Notes: generated by a model not told the origin, from the letters alone. DNA of 64,000 nt from Chelatococcus albus (GCF_030067675.1 NZ_JASJEV010000001.1:324309-388308), one strand, 5' to 3'; shown: positions 1-8,965, numbered from the stretch's first letter. A program made the numbers and translations.

Positions 1-457
1 GCAGTCCGCCGAGGATGCCGATGGCGCCAAGCGTGATCATCAGCCGCCCCCGCACGGTGCCGCGCCAGACGAAGAACATGAGAGGCACGACATAGGCAAG
101 CCCGATCAGGCGGCCGAGAAGCCTATGGCCCCATTCCCACAGATAGATCGTCTTGAACTCCGCGAGCGTCATCCCCTTGTTGACGAGCTCGTATTGCGGG
201 ATCTGCCGGTATCTCTCGAATTCGGCGAGCCACGCGCTCTCGGTCAGGGGCAGCAGCGCCCCCGTCACCGGTTTCCATTCGGTGATGGACAACCCCGAGC
301 CTGTGAGCCTGGTCGCGCCGCCGACGAGCACCATGATGAGGACGAGGAGCGCAACCGCATAGAGCCAGAGCCTCACCGCTCGCCATTCGCCGGGCGCGGC
401 GGGATCCAATGTCCTGTCTGCGGTGCTGCCTGTTGCCGTCATTGTCTCTACCGTCAT
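1..457 (-). CDS. ctaA: Heme A synthase, N-terminal part (cut by window edge)
   Basis: Heme A synthase (COX15/CtaA) oxidises the C8 methyl group of heme O to give heme A for aa3-type cytochrome oxidases, in the inner membrane. Only about 152 N-terminal codons lie in the window; the gene continues past the left edge. Reading starts at ATG 455-457, with a second in-frame ATG at 440-442. Visible are a first membrane helix (about residues 24-42), the family signature [18 protein letters not shown] right after it, a periplasmic loop, and the EWGHRLLGR motif with a conserved heme-binding histidine before the second helix. It diverges from a DUF2842 gene. The family call is firm; nothing can be said about the missing C-terminal half. 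Confidence 0.93.
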   Translation of the reverse strand, partial: MTVETMTATGSTADRTLDPAAPGEWRAVRLWLYAVALLVLIMVLVGGATRLTGSGLSITEWKPVTGALLPLTESAWLAEFERYRQIPQYELVNKGMTLAEFKTIYLWEWGHRLLGRLIGLAYVVPLMFFVWRGTVRGRLMITLGAIGILGGL

Positions 458-675
458 GCGCGGCGCTGATCAGCAGCGCCCGCACCTGCAATCGGCCGGA
501 CGCGGAGCCGGCTGCTCTCCTCCCTTGCCTCGCCCTTCCGGCTCGCCTGCGCCGGAGGGGTTGCGAGGCAAGACGGGCCGACACATAGTCCGCCCCGCCG
601 GGCGGCACAACGAGCCGGGCCGCCGCACCCCAACCATCGCCTTCCTCGCGCCTTCCTTGCCCCTCGGGAAATCCC

Positions 676-891
676 ATGCGTCGTCGTGCACGCAAGCTCG
701 TCGGAACCGTCATCCTGCTGGCCTTCGTGTGCGTCTATGCCCTCGTCGCCATGGCGCTGGCGCAGGGCCGCGTTCAGGACGCGCCAAAACTCGTGCAGAT
801 GATCTTTTATGTGACGATCGGCTTCGCCTGGATCCTCCCGGCCTTTCCCCTCATCCGATGGATGGAGCGGCGCGACGCCGAGGACATCTGA
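676..891 (+). CDS. DUF2842 family small membrane protein
   Basis: A 71-residue protein of the alphaproteobacterial DUF2842 family, function unknown. It has a basic N-terminus (MRRRARK), a first membrane helix at about residues 9-29, a second at about 41-60, and an acidic C-terminal tail. I recall members of this family lying beside heme A synthase genes, as here, so a link to oxidase or membrane assembly is possible but is inference only. The stretch between the two starts (458-675) is GC-rich and shows no gene. The gene ends 30 bases before the convergent deacetylase gene. Confidence 0.75.
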   Translation: MRRRARKLVGTVILLAFVCVYALVAMALAQGRVQDAPKLVQMIFYVTIGFAWILPAFPLIRWMERRDAEDI

Positions 892-921
892 GCCCACCAT
901 CCGGGTCCGGCCTGAGGGGGG

Positions 922-1974
922 TCACGTCACGCTGGTGCGCCGTGCCCGGTTCCAGAGGAGGAACGGCACGCCCGACAGGAGGGCGCGCACCGCGCCCTTC
1001 GTCTGAAATGCACCGTTGATCGATACGCGCGGCAGCGCCGTCAGATGAGCGTCATGTTCCGGAAAAAGATGGCCGGGACGTGTCGTCACGGCCGTGGCGT
1101 AACCCGCCTCGCGCGCAAGCGTGAACTCGCGCGGCCCGGCCGCCCCCCGGTCTCCCACCGGATAGGCGAGATGGCGGACCGAGCGGCCGATTCTGGCCTC
1201 GATGAGCGACTTCGCCTCGACGATCTCGCTCCGTGCCACTGCTTCCGAATGTTTGGCGAGCATCGGATGCGTGAGGGTATGCGCCCCGATGGTCACGCCG
1301 CGATGCCGGGCCAGTTCGGCGATGCCCTGCCAGTCCAGGCACAGGTGCTCGACGAGCGCCCTGCCCTCGACGCTTGCCTGCGCCGCCAGAATGCCGACGA
1401 CCTCGCGCAACCGCTCCTCCCGCCCGGCCCGCAGATCCCAATAGATCTCGTCAAAGGCGGCCGACTTCTCGCCGTCGTTCCGGCACGGCCAGCACCGCCG
1501 GGTGCCGTCGATTGTGAGGGCGACGTGGTCGAGGCGGCGAATGGCCTCCTCCAGCTCCAGCCACCACAGCGAGGCCGTCCGCTCGGCAAAGCCCGTCGTC
1601 ACGAACATCGTCCACGGTGCCCCGTGGCGGTCGAGCACGGGGGCGGCATATAGGACATTGTCGCGATAGCCGTCATCGAACGTGACGGCGACGAAAGGAC
1701 GCCCCTGCTTCCCCCGCCGCAGGCGCTCCGGGACTTCGTCCATCGCGACGAACTCGAAGCCCTCCTCCGCGACACACCGCAGAACGGAATCGAGAAACTC
1801 CGGGGTGATCTCGAGGATGCGGTTGGGTGCAAAGCCGCGCGGCCGCCAGGGCCGCACGTGGTGCAGCATGAGGATCACCCCGCAGCCACGGGCCGCGGGT
1901 GCAAGCCAGCGGTCGGCACGCGAGCGGTGAATCGCGGCCAGTCCCCACCGAAACAGTGTTCGACGCACGCTCAT
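922..1974 (-). CDS. Polysaccharide deacetylase (NodB domain)
   Basis: A 350-residue carbohydrate esterase family 4 protein, expected to remove N- or O-acetyl groups from a polysaccharide. The metal-binding motif TFDDGYRDN is at residues 98-106 (catalytic base and metal-binding aspartates), and the HTLTH motif with the two metal-ligand histidines at 232-236. A further motif, HLAYPVG, follows. About 95 residues precede the first motif, starting with MLHHV, as in deacetylases of exopolysaccharide loci. No clear signal peptide is seen, so it may act on lipid-linked intermediates in the cytoplasm; this is uncertain. Start ATG 1974 has GGGAG four bases upstream. It is the left-most gene of the exopolysaccharide locus and diverges from the CelD-like acetyltransferase. 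Confidence 0.88.
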   Translation of the reverse strand: MSVRRTLFRWGLAAIHRSRADRWLAPAARGCGVILMLHHVRPWRPRGFAPNRILEITPEFLDSVLRCVAEEGFEFVAMDEVPERLRRGKQGRPFVAVTFDDGYRDNVLYAAPVLDRHGAPWTMFVTTGFAERTASLWWLELEEAIRRLDHVALTIDGTRRCWPCRNDGEKSAAFDEIYWDLRAGREERLREVVGILAAQASVEGRALVEHLCLDWQGIAELARHRGVTIGAHTLTHPMLAKHSEAVARSEIVEAKSLIEARIGRSVRHLAYPVGDRGAAGPREFTLAREAGYATAVTTRPGHLFPEHDAHLTALPRVSINGAFQTKGAVRALLSGVPFLLWNRARRTSVT

Positions 1975-2041
1975 TGCTCCCGGTCGCGCCTGCTGACTTG
2001 GACGTTCCCCGCGAATGGTTAAGGCTGTGATACGGTCGCGA

Positions 2042-2068
2042 TTGACGTTGCGGACGGTGCCTGATTAC
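2042..2068 (+). promoter_or_regulatory. Possible sigma-70 promoter of the acetyltransferase gene
   Basis: TTGACG at 2042-2047 and GATTAC at 2063-2068 are spaced by 15 bases, shorter than ideal. If used, the transcript would begin near 2075, just before the strong ribosome site at 2083-2087, which agrees with translation starting at GTG 2096 rather than at the earlier ATG 2015. Pattern recognition only. Confidence 0.25.
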
Positions 2069-2082
2069 GTGCTCGCGGGGTT

Positions 2083-2087
2083 GGAGG
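2083..2087 (+). promoter_or_regulatory. Ribosome binding site that decides a start
   Basis: GGAGG followed by an 8-base spacer and GTG at 2096. The earlier in-frame ATG at 2015 has no comparable site, so GTG 2096 is preferred as the start of the CelD-like acetyltransferase. Confidence 0.6.
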
Positions 2088-2095
2088 CAGAAGCC

Positions 2096-3307
2096 GTGGT
2101 TGCACTGTCAGGGCGGTGGTCCGTATGGCCGCGGCTGGATTCCGCCGGATCGACCGTCCGCATACATGCCGAGCCGGCGTTCCATGTCCAGGCTTACGAA
2201 GACCTGACAACGGTAGAGCCTTTGTGGCGGAGACTGGAGGCGAGCGGAGCCGCTTCGCCCTACCAGCGGTACGACTGGGTCAAGAGCTTTGGCGATACCC
2301 TCGGTCGCATCGACGGCGCGCGCACCGTCGCCGTCGTCGTCAGTGATCGCGACGGACGCCCGGCGGTGCTCTTTCCACTCACCGTGTACCGCCGCGGCGG
2401 CCTGCGCATCGCACAGATCGCAGGCGGCAAGCACGCGAATTTCCATCTGCCCCTGGTCGCCTCCCACCTCATCCCTCCGCTCAACGAGCCTGCGCTCGTT
2501 GCGCAGTTGCGCGGCGTTGCGCGCGCCGTCGGCGGCGTCGACGCCTTCTCCTTCATCAATCAACCGCGCTCCTGGGAGGGCGAGCCTTCGGCCCTCATGG
2601 CGCTCGACAACCAACCCAGCCCGAGCAACGCCTACAGGCTGACGCTCGGCCCCTGCAGCGAGACGGTCCTGCGCCGCGTCCTGAGCGGCGAGACGCGCAA
2701 GAAGCTGCGCCGCAAGGAGCGGAGGCTGCTGGAACTCGGCCCCGTCGCCTACCGTCGCGCGACCACGCCCGTGGAGATCGGCGCAATCCTCGATGCCTTC
2801 TTCGCGCAGAAGGCGGACCGCTTCAAGCAGATGGGGCTGAGCAATCCCTTTGCGGCAGAAGCCGCGGAGACCTTCATCCGCACGGCATGCCGGAGCGGTC
2901 TCGAAGCCGGCCGCCCGGCGATCGAGCTGCACGCGCTTTTCCTCGGCGAACGCCCGATCGCGACCTTCGGCGGCGCCACCGACGGCCGCAGGCTGTCGGG
3001 CATGTTCACCTCTTTCGATGCCGATCCGCGAATCGTGCGATCGAGCCCGGGCGAGCTCCTGATCCAGCGGACGATCGAGAACCTCTGCGAACGCGGGTTC
3101 GCCACATTCGACCTCGGCGTCGGCGAGGCACGCTACAAGACGATGTTCTGCGACGGCGTCGAAGAACTCGTGGACGCCCATGTTGCGATGACCCCTGCGG
3201 GCCATCTCTATGTCGCCGCGGCGGCGACCGGCCGAAGGCTGAAGGGATGGATCAAGCAGACCCCCTGGGCCTCGCGCCTCGCCCGCCGGGTTACAGCCGC
3301 CTGCTGA
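2096..3307 (+). CDS. CelD/BcsL-type GNAT acetyltransferase of the exopolysaccharide locus
   Basis: A protein of about 403 residues in the CelD/BcsL (BioF2-like, FemAB-related) acetyltransferase family. Members have two GNAT-like folds and occur in polysaccharide clusters, where they probably transfer acyl groups to sugars. Family features include the YQRYDWVKSF stretch near the N-terminus, the basic segment RKKLRRKERRLLELG before the second GNAT fold, and the FDLGVGEARYKTMF stretch near the C-terminus. The start is set by GGAGG at 2083-2087; translation from ATG 2015 would add 27 residues. It diverges from the deacetylase and ends 11 bases before the convergent co-polymerase gene. The acyl donor and acceptor cannot be read from sequence. 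Opposing acetylation and deacetylation in one locus suggests tuning of polymer acetylation (inference). Confidence 0.82.
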   Translation: MVALSGRWSVWPRLDSAGSTVRIHAEPAFHVQAYEDLTTVEPLWRRLEASGAASPYQRYDWVKSFGDTLGRIDGARTVAVVVSDRDGRPAVLFPLTVYRRGGLRIAQIAGGKHANFHLPLVASHLIPPLNEPALVAQLRGVARAVGGVDAFSFINQPRSWEGEPSALMALDNQPSPSNAYRLTLGPCSETVLRRVLSGETRKKLRRKERRLLELGPVAYRRATTPVEIGAILDAFFAQKADRFKQMGLSNPFAAEAAETFIRTACRSGLEAGRPAIELHALFLGERPIATFGGATDGRRLSGMFTSFDADPRIVRSSPGELLIQRTIENLCERGFATFDLGVGEARYKTMFCDGVEELVDAHVAMTPAGHLYVAAAATGRRLKGWIKQTPWASRLARRVTAAC

Positions 3308-3318
3308 GTGCCACCAGA

Positions 3319-5436
3319 TCAGGCGGCCGCCTCGCTCGACGGCGGCGGCACGCCGTCGTTGGCCACTGCGACGATCATGTTGCGTGCGCCTGATGCCTCC
3401 AGTTCCGCGAAGGTGGCGAGCGTCGTGCCGCTCGTGTCCTCGTCCCGTGACGCCAGAATGACGCCGTCGACCCGGGCAGCGAGCAGGGAGGCGAGAGCGT
3501 TGCGATGGCTCGCCGGCAGGACGCAGACCACCCACTGGTAGGTCTGGTCGAGCGCCGACAGGGCGAGGTCGACGGTGTCGACCGCCTCGCCCAGCGTCGT
3601 GGCATCGCCGCTGCCTGCCGGGATGACGTGCAGGCGCGCGCCCCGTTCCCGCCCGATGACCTCGGCGAAGGAGGCGCGGCCGGCGACCAGATCGATGAAG
3701 CCCGGGGTCGCTGTCCCTCCATCGTCTTCCGACGCCACCGCGACCAGCACCGTACGGGCCCGATTGGCAACGTGATGCGCAAGGGCCGAGGCCATGCTGG
3801 CTGCGCCATCGCCCGCGTCCGTCTCCGTGACGAGCACCCGCGCGCCGCGCTCCGGCTCGGGCCGCACGGCAAGTTTGGCCAGGATGGCATCCAGCGCACG
3901 CGCGGTCGCGACGGCCTCGGGATCGCTCCGGAGCAGTTCCGGCTCGCTCGCCACTGGCTCCGCCACGGTCTCCGCCGGCCAGGAGGTTGCTTGTGCCGGA
4001 GTGACGAAGGCGCGGCCGGAGAGCAGTTCGCGTGCGACCACGAGGGCTGCGGACAGAAACAGCGTCGCAAGCGTCGAAACGAGGATGATCGGCACCTTCT
4101 TCGGGAATGATGGCGACGACGGCGGCACTGCGCGCGACACGACGCGCGCGTCCGCCGGCGATGCGTTCTCCACATCCCGCGCGCGGGCCTCGCGATACTT
4201 GGCGAGATAGGTCTCCAGCTGCTCGCGCTGCGTGCGGGCCTCGCGTTCCAGGGCGCGCAGCTGGACTTCGTTCTCGTTGGCCTCCGCCGCGACCTTCTTC
4301 TGGGTTTCCAGGGCCGACAGGAGGCTGTCGACGCGCGAACCAGCGAGCCTGGCGTCGTTCTCCAGCGCGCGCACCGTCCGTTCGGCGGCGGCGCGCATCT
4401 GGGTTTCGAGATCGGCAAGCTGGGCGTTCAGCTCCTTGATGCGGGGATGCTCCGGCAGGAGCGTGCGCAAGTCGAGCGCGAGTTGCGAGCGCAACGAGAC
4501 CCGCTGTTCGATGAGCCGCCGTATGAGATCGTTGTTCGCAACGTCGGGGATCTCGAATGTGCGCCCCGAGCGCATCATCTCGCGGATGAGCTGCGCCTTG
4601 GCCTGCGCGTCTGCCTGTGCCGCACGGGCCGACGCAAGCTGGCTCGACAGCTCCGAGAGCTGCTGGGCCGGCAGGGTGCTGTTGTTACCGCTGGCGAGCA
4701 GCCCCTTCTCCGCGCGAAAGGTCTCGACCTTCGATTCGGCCTCGGCGACGCGCTTGCGCAGCTGGTCGATATTGGAGGCGAGCCAACCTGATGCGTTGCG
4801 AGCCGCCTCCTGCTTGGCCGCCCTCTGGAACTCGAGATAGACTTCCGAGATCGAGTTGGCGACGCGAGCGGCAAGGTCGGGATCGCGCGAAGTGAACTCG
4901 ATCTGTACGACGCGCGACTTGCCGACTGGGAACACCAGCAGCCGGTCGAAGAATTGCGTCAGCACGCGCTCCTCGGGTGCCGCCCCCCTTGCACCGCCAA
5001 GCCCCACGAGAGCGAGCAGCCGGCCCACCGTGCCGAGCCCCGTCGCCTGCGGATCAAATTCGGGATTGCCGACGAGCCCCGTCCGCCTGATCACCTCCCG
5101 CGCGAGGTCACGCGAGGTCAGGATCTGCACCTGGCTCAGCACGGCCTCGGAGTCGATACCCTGCACCTCGCGCTCGCTGGGATCGGGACGTGTATAGAAG
5201 CTGTCGCGATTTTCGAGGAGAACCCGCGTCTCGCCGGTGTAGCGTGGCGTGACGAGGTTGACGGCGACAACAGAACCGACAAGTGCCAGGCAGGTGGGCA
5301 GAGCGATCCACCAGCGGCTCGCCCTGAGCGCGTTCCAAACCTGCCCGATGTCCAGCGCGTCACCCGCGCCGGCCGGAAAATCTGAACTGATAGATCGGGC
5401 CATGGTTCGACTCGAGGCTTTGACAGTGCCGACCAT
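3319..5436 (-). CDS. Wzc/GumC-like polysaccharide co-polymerase with degenerate kinase domain
   Basis: A 705-residue inner-membrane protein that should set chain length and bridge to the export lipoprotein. Order: short cytoplasmic N-terminus, first membrane helix (about 44-62), Wzz domain, long periplasmic coiled coil (about 190-420), second helix (about 448-470), then a C-terminal domain placed like the BY-kinase of Wzc. That domain lacks the catalytic motifs: the Walker A position reads TETDAGDGAAS (537-547) with no GK(S/T), the Walker A' aspartates are absent, the Walker B-like strand YQWVVCVLPA (633-642) has no acidic residue, and the tail has no tyrosine cluster. It is therefore probably a structural pseudokinase. 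The start is uncertain: ATG 5436 is used, ATG 5403 is the alternative, and neither has a good ribosome site. It diverges from the export lipoprotein gene. Confidence 0.85.
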   Translation of the reverse strand: MVGTVKASSRTMARSISSDFPAGAGDALDIGQVWNALRASRWWIALPTCLALVGSVVAVNLVTPRYTGETRVLLENRDSFYTRPDPSEREVQGIDSEAVLSQVQILTSRDLAREVIRRTGLVGNPEFDPQATGLGTVGRLLALVGLGGARGAAPEERVLTQFFDRLLVFPVGKSRVVQIEFTSRDPDLAARVANSISEVYLEFQRAAKQEAARNASGWLASNIDQLRKRVAEAESKVETFRAEKGLLASGNNSTLPAQQLSELSSQLASARAAQADAQAKAQLIREMMRSGRTFEIPDVANNDLIRRLIEQRVSLRSQLALDLRTLLPEHPRIKELNAQLADLETQMRAAAERTVRALENDARLAGSRVDSLLSALETQKKVAAEANENEVQLRALEREARTQREQLETYLAKYREARARDVENASPADARVVSRAVPPSSPSFPKKVPIILVSTLATLFLSAALVVARELLSGRAFVTPAQATSWPAETVAEPVASEPELLRSDPEAVATARALDAILAKLAVRPEPERGARVLVTETDAGDGAASMASALAHHVANRARTVLVAVASEDDGGTATPGFIDLVAGRASFAEVIGRERGARLHVIPAGSGDATTLGEAVDTVDLALSALDQTYQWVVCVLPASHRNALASLLAARVDGVILASRDEDTSGTTLATFAELEASGARNMIVAVANDGVPPPSSEAAA

Positions 5437-5460
5437 ACAAACCGCTCGCGGTTGCCGCAG

Positions 5461-5499
5461 GGTTAATTCCGCACCACGCAGAGCGATGATTTGTTAACC
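5461..5499. promoter_or_regulatory. Inverted repeat between divergent wzc-like and wza-like genes
   Basis: GGTTAA (5461-5466) and TTAACC (5494-5499) form a perfect 6-base inverted repeat with a 27-base spacer, in a patch richer in A+T than its surroundings and centred between the two divergent export genes. TTAACC also resembles a CtrA half-site, but a full TTAA-N7-TTAA site is not present. A shared operator is possible; the arms are short. Confidence 0.25.
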
Positions 5500-5540
5500 A
5501 CGGCACGCTATTGAACCCGCATTCGCCTTTCGATTGCGCC

Positions 5541-6104
5541 ATGCTCATGCTCCAGAGACAGCTCGCCGCCCTCCTCATGATGCTGGCCGCCGCCGGTTGT
5601 GCCACAGCCCCACCTCCCGTGACGGCCATACCCGGTCCGCCGCCCGCCACCTATACGCTCGCGAGCGGCGACAAGCTGCGCATCATCGTCTTCGGCCAGG
5701 ACAATCTGTCCAACATCTATGCCGTGGACGCATCGGGGCGTATCACGATGCCGCTCATCGGCAGCATTCCCGCGCATGGCCAGAGCACGCAGCAGCTCGC
5801 CCGGGCCATCGAGGCAAGACTTCGCGCCGGATATGTCCGCGAGCCGAAAGTCACCGTCGAGGTTGATACTTATCGGCCCTTCTTTATCCTCGGTGAAGTG
5901 ACGAATGCCGGCCAGTTTCCCTTCGTGTCCGGTATGACGGTCCAGACCGCCGTCGCCATTGCGGGAGGTTTCTCGCCACGGGCCGTTCAGTCGAGCGCCG
6001 AGGTGACCCGGCAGGTCGACGGTCGCATTCTTGTCGCCACGGTGCCGATCACCTATCCATTGCGCCCCGGCGACACGGTCGTCATCAAGGAGCGCTGGTT
6101 CTGA
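5541..6104 (+). CDS. Short polysaccharide export (OPX, Wza-like) lipoprotein
   Basis: A protein of about 187 residues with a type II signal peptide ending in the lipobox LAAAGC, then a Poly_export domain (starting near YTLASGDKLRIIVFGQDNLS) and one SLBB-type repeat (near YRPFFILGEVTNAGQFPF). It should act in the periplasm with the Wzc-like co-polymerase in exopolysaccharide export. It is about half the length of Wza and lacks the C-terminal region that forms the amphipathic outer-membrane helix, so it belongs to the short OPX class. ATG 5541 gives a normal lipoprotein signal; TTG 5511 would add ten residues before it. AAGGAG near its 3' end serves as the ribosome site of the next gene, whose start overlaps this stop. 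Confidence 0.87.
   Translation: MLMLQRQLAALLMMLAAAGCATAPPPVTAIPGPPPATYTLASGDKLRIIVFGQDNLSNIYAVDASGRITMPLIGSIPAHGQSTQQLARAIEARLRAGYVREPKVTVEVDTYRPFFILGEVTNAGQFPFVSGMTVQTAVAIAGGFSPRAVQSSAEVTRQVDGRILVATVPITYPLRPGDTVVIKERWF
6087..6092 (+). promoter_or_regulatory. Ribosome binding site for a CTG start
   Basis: AAGGAG lies inside the end of the export lipoprotein gene and is followed by an 8-base spacer and CTG at 6101, which overlaps the upstream TGA as CTGA. Its quality and spacing are the main argument that the glycosyltransferase begins at CTG. Confidence 0.6.
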
Positions 6105-7303
6105 CCAAGGCTCTCACCTCCCCGCCGCAAGGCGTTCCTCTGCCTGGCAGACGACGCGAGCGCCTGCGTATCCTTCACGTCTTCCGCGCGCCGGTCGGCG
6201 GCCTGTTCCGGCACGTTCTCGACGTCGCACGCGGCCAGGTCGAGAGGGGGCACGAGGTTGGTCTCGTCTGCGATGCGAGCACCGGCGGGGAGCGGGCCGA
6301 CGCTGCTCTCGCCGCCCTGCAGCCGTCGCTCGCACTGGGCATCACGCGCGTGCCGATGAGCCGCGCGCCGACGCCATCCGACATCGCCGCGTTGCAGGCC
6401 GTGCGCCGTCTCTGCCGGGCCCTCCGCCCCGACGTTATTCACGGACACGGCTCGAAGGGCGGCCTCTATGCCCGGCTGCCCGCCTTCCTCGAGGGGGCGA
6501 ACCGCCCGGTCCGGGTCTACACGCCGCACGGCGGCAGCTTCAATTATCATCCGGGATCAGCCGCTCACCGCATGTACATGCTGATCGAGCGCCTCCTCGA
6601 GCGGCGGACCGATCTGTTCCTCTTCGAAAGCGCCTATGTGCGTCGATGCTTCCAGACCTACGTCGGCGACACCGACCAACTGGTGCGCATCGTCTACAAT
6701 GGCATCGACGAGCGCGAGTTCGCGCCGGTCGCCCGCGAAGACGACCCGTTCGACCTGCTCTACATCGGCGAACTCCGCGCGGTGAAGGGCATCGACACGC
6801 TCATCGAGGCGCTGTCGCTCATAAGGGACCGATACGGACGCGCCTTGCGTCTCCTGCTCGTGGGGGCAGGCCCCGAGGAACAGGCCATTCGCGCCCTCGT
6901 GGCGACGCGCGGGCTCGCAAGCCAGGTGATCTTCTCGCCGCCGCGGCCGATCCGGGAGGCGCTCGCCAAGGCGCGCGTCATGGTGGTTCCCTCCCGCGCG
7001 GAGTCCCTCCCCTACGTCGTTCTGGAAGCTGCCGCGGCGGCGCAGCCCCTCGTCGCAACGGATGTCGGCGGCATCGCGGAGATCTTTGGGCCGCATGGCG
7101 ATCGACTGATCCCGCCAGGCGACGCTGAACGGCTGGCCGAGGCGCTGATCGACGAGCTCGATCTGACCGCCGACGAGCGCGCATGTCGCGCCGCTGTCCT
7201 CCGCGCCTTCGTGCAGGAGCGCTTCTCCCAGACCAGGATGGTCGAGGACGGCATCACTGAGTACCTTGCAGCAATCGAGGCAAGGGCTACAAAGTACCGT
7301 TAA
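6101..7303 (+). CDS. GT4-family glycosyltransferase with probable CTG start
   Basis: A glycosyltransferase of about 400 residues with the GT-B fold, expected to add a sugar to the lipid-linked repeat unit at the cytoplasmic face. The N-terminal Rossmann half begins with RLRILHVFRAPVGGLFRHV, contains the VIHGHGSKGG strand-loop, and is followed by the donor half with LLYIGELRAVKGIDTLIEAL and the ESLPYVVLEA nucleotide-sugar motif (EX7E region). The conserved N-terminal half is already open immediately after the export gene, yet the frame has no ATG, GTG or TTG between about 6000 and the GTG at 6344 and ATG at 6350. CTG at 6101, with AAGGAG eight bases upstream and a CTGA overlap with the preceding stop, is the best start. 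The sugar specificity is unknown. Confidence 0.88.
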   Translation: MTKALTSPPQGVPLPGRRRERLRILHVFRAPVGGLFRHVLDVARGQVERGHEVGLVCDASTGGERADAALAALQPSLALGITRVPMSRAPTPSDIAALQAVRRLCRALRPDVIHGHGSKGGLYARLPAFLEGANRPVRVYTPHGGSFNYHPGSAAHRMYMLIERLLERRTDLFLFESAYVRRCFQTYVGDTDQLVRIVYNGIDEREFAPVAREDDPFDLLYIGELRAVKGIDTLIEALSLIRDRYGRALRLLLVGAGPEEQAIRALVATRGLASQVIFSPPRPIREALAKARVMVVPSRAESLPYVVLEAAAAAQPLVATDVGGIAEIFGPHGDRLIPPGDAERLAEALIDELDLTADERACRAAVLRAFVQERFSQTRMVEDGITEYLAAIEARATKYR

Positions 7304-7420
7304 GCGTTCCGTGACCGTTGGACGCTAAGGGAAGGAGCCGACGAGCACGACGTGGGCTGGGGACGCATTGGTTGCCTCCCATTGCAAGGCCGACGCCGGA
7401 GGGTTCCAGGGCCTGTATCG

Positions 7421-8965
7421 ATGTCTTCATACGACCTGCGCGATTTCATCAGACACGCCGCCGAGGCGGCCGCATCCAGTCCCGTCGCTCCCGAACCGGA
7501 GCCGTCGCGGCGCCTGTCGCCGCTCGCCGAGGAGATCGTCGCGGCCCCCGTCAAGCCGAGCTACTCGCCCGTGGTGCTCGCAGGGGTGGTTCGCCTGGCG
7601 GAATGCCTGCTCGTGGCGCTCACGGGCATTGCCGTGCACTGGCTCTATCTGACCGGACGGCAGGGCTATTCCACCGCCTATTTCGTCGCGATTCCGACCG
7701 TCGCGGCGCTCACCGTCGTCGTCTTCCAGACCCTGGGGCTCTATCACGTCGGCGTCTTCCGCTCCTTCGTCGCGCAGAGCGTGCGGCTCTTCGGCGGCTG
7801 GACCGTCGTCTTCCTCGTGACGCTGGCGGCCTTCTTCCTCGCCAAGATGGGAGACCATTTCTCGCGCGTCTGGCTTGTCACCTGGTTCGTGGCGGGCCTT
7901 GGCGCCCTGCTCGCCGGCCGAATTCTCCTGTCCTTCGCCACCCGCGCCATGACGCGGGCGGGCCGCCTCGATCGGCGCACGGCCATCGTCGGCGGCGGTG
8001 AGGCCGCCGAGGAACTGATCCTGGCGCTGACCGCCCAGCCGGATAGCGGCATCCGCATCCTCGGCATCTTCGACGATCGCAACGACGAGCGTTCACCCGA
8101 CGTGGTCGCCGGCTATCCCAAGCTCGGCAACGTCGACGATCTGGTGGATTTCGCGCGCCGCACGCACCTCGATCTCGTTGTCTTCACGCTGCCCATCTCG
8201 GCCGAGAACCGCATCCTCCAGATGCTGCGCAAGCTGTGGATCCTGCCAATCGACATTCGGCTGGCAGCGCATGTGAGCAAGCTGCGCCTGAGGCCGCGCG
8301 CCTATTCCTACATCGGCAACGTGCCGGTGCTCGACGTCTTCGACAAGCCGATCGCCGACTGGGATCTCGTGCTGAAGTGGCTGTTCGACAAGATCGTCGG
8401 CAGCCTCCTGCTCATCCTGCTCTCACCCGTGATGATCGCCACGGCCATCGCGGTGAAGCTCGATTCGCGCGGCCCTGTGTTCTTCCGCCAGAAGCGCTAC
8501 GGCTTCAACAACGAACTCATTGAGGTCTTCAAGTTCCGCTCGATGTACGTCGATCAAAGCGATGCTACGGCCGCGAAGCTCGTGACCAAGGGCGATCCGC
8601 GCGTCACGCGCGTTGGCCGCATCATCCGCAAGACCTCGCTCGACGAGCTGCCCCAGCTCTTCAACGTGGTGTTCAAGGGCAATCTGTCTCTCGTGGGCCC
8701 GCGCCCGCACGCCCTGCACGCCAAGGCCGAGAACCGCCTGTACGATCAGGTCGTCGATGGCTATTTCGCCCGCCACAAGGTCAAGCCCGGCATCACCGGT
8801 TGGGCGCAGATCAACGGCTGGCGCGGCGAGACCGACACGGAGGAGAAGATCCAGCGCCGCGTCGAGCACGACCTCTTCTACATCGAAAACTGGTCTGTGC
8901 TTTCGGACCTCTACATTCTCGCTGCCACGCCCTTCGCCCTCCTCAAGTCGGAGAACGCCTATTGA
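7421..8965 (+). CDS. Undecaprenyl-phosphate sugar phosphotransferase (WcaJ/WbaP/ExoY family)
   Basis: A 514-residue polyprenyl glycosylphosphotransferase that starts the repeat unit by moving a hexose-1-phosphate (glucose or galactose) from UDP-sugar to undecaprenyl phosphate in the inner membrane. It has an N-terminal disordered tail, four to five membrane helices (about residues 50-180), a central Rossmann-like CoA-binding domain ([13 protein letters not shown]), and the C-terminal catalytic domain. Catalytic-domain motifs include [32 protein letters not shown] and SLVGPRPHA, and [18 protein letters not shown] 7421 is preferred over the in-frame GTG 7352 because the extra 23 residues are unlike the family. 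It is translationally coupled to the polymerase gene by a TTGA overlap. Which sugar is used cannot be told from sequence. Confidence 0.92.
   Translation: MSSYDLRDFIRHAAEAAASSPVAPEPEPSRRLSPLAEEIVAAPVKPSYSPVVLAGVVRLAECLLVALTGIAVHWLYLTGRQGYSTAYFVAIPTVAALTVVVFQTLGLYHVGVFRSFVAQSVRLFGGWTVVFLVTLAAFFLAKMGDHFSRVWLVTWFVAGLGALLAGRILLSFATRAMTRAGRLDRRTAIVGGGEAAEELILALTAQPDSGIRILGIFDDRNDERSPDVVAGYPKLGNVDDLVDFARRTHLDLVVFTLPISAENRILQMLRKLWILPIDIRLAAHVSKLRLRPRAYSYIGNVPVLDVFDKPIADWDLVLKWLFDKIVGSLLLILLSPVMIATAIAVKLDSRGPVFFRQKRYGFNNELIEVFKFRSMYVDQSDATAAKLVTKGDPRVTRVGRIIRKTSLDELPQLFNVVFKGNLSLVGPRPHALHAKAENRLYDQVVDGYFARHKVKPGITGWAQINGWRGETDTEEKIQRRVEHDLFYIENWSVLSDLYILAATPFALLKSENAY

Noticed and set aside
2108-3535. 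A 475-codon minus-strand open frame opposite the acetyltransferase gene
   Set aside because: Shadow of the CelD-like gene, also running into the co-polymerase end; no family similarity.
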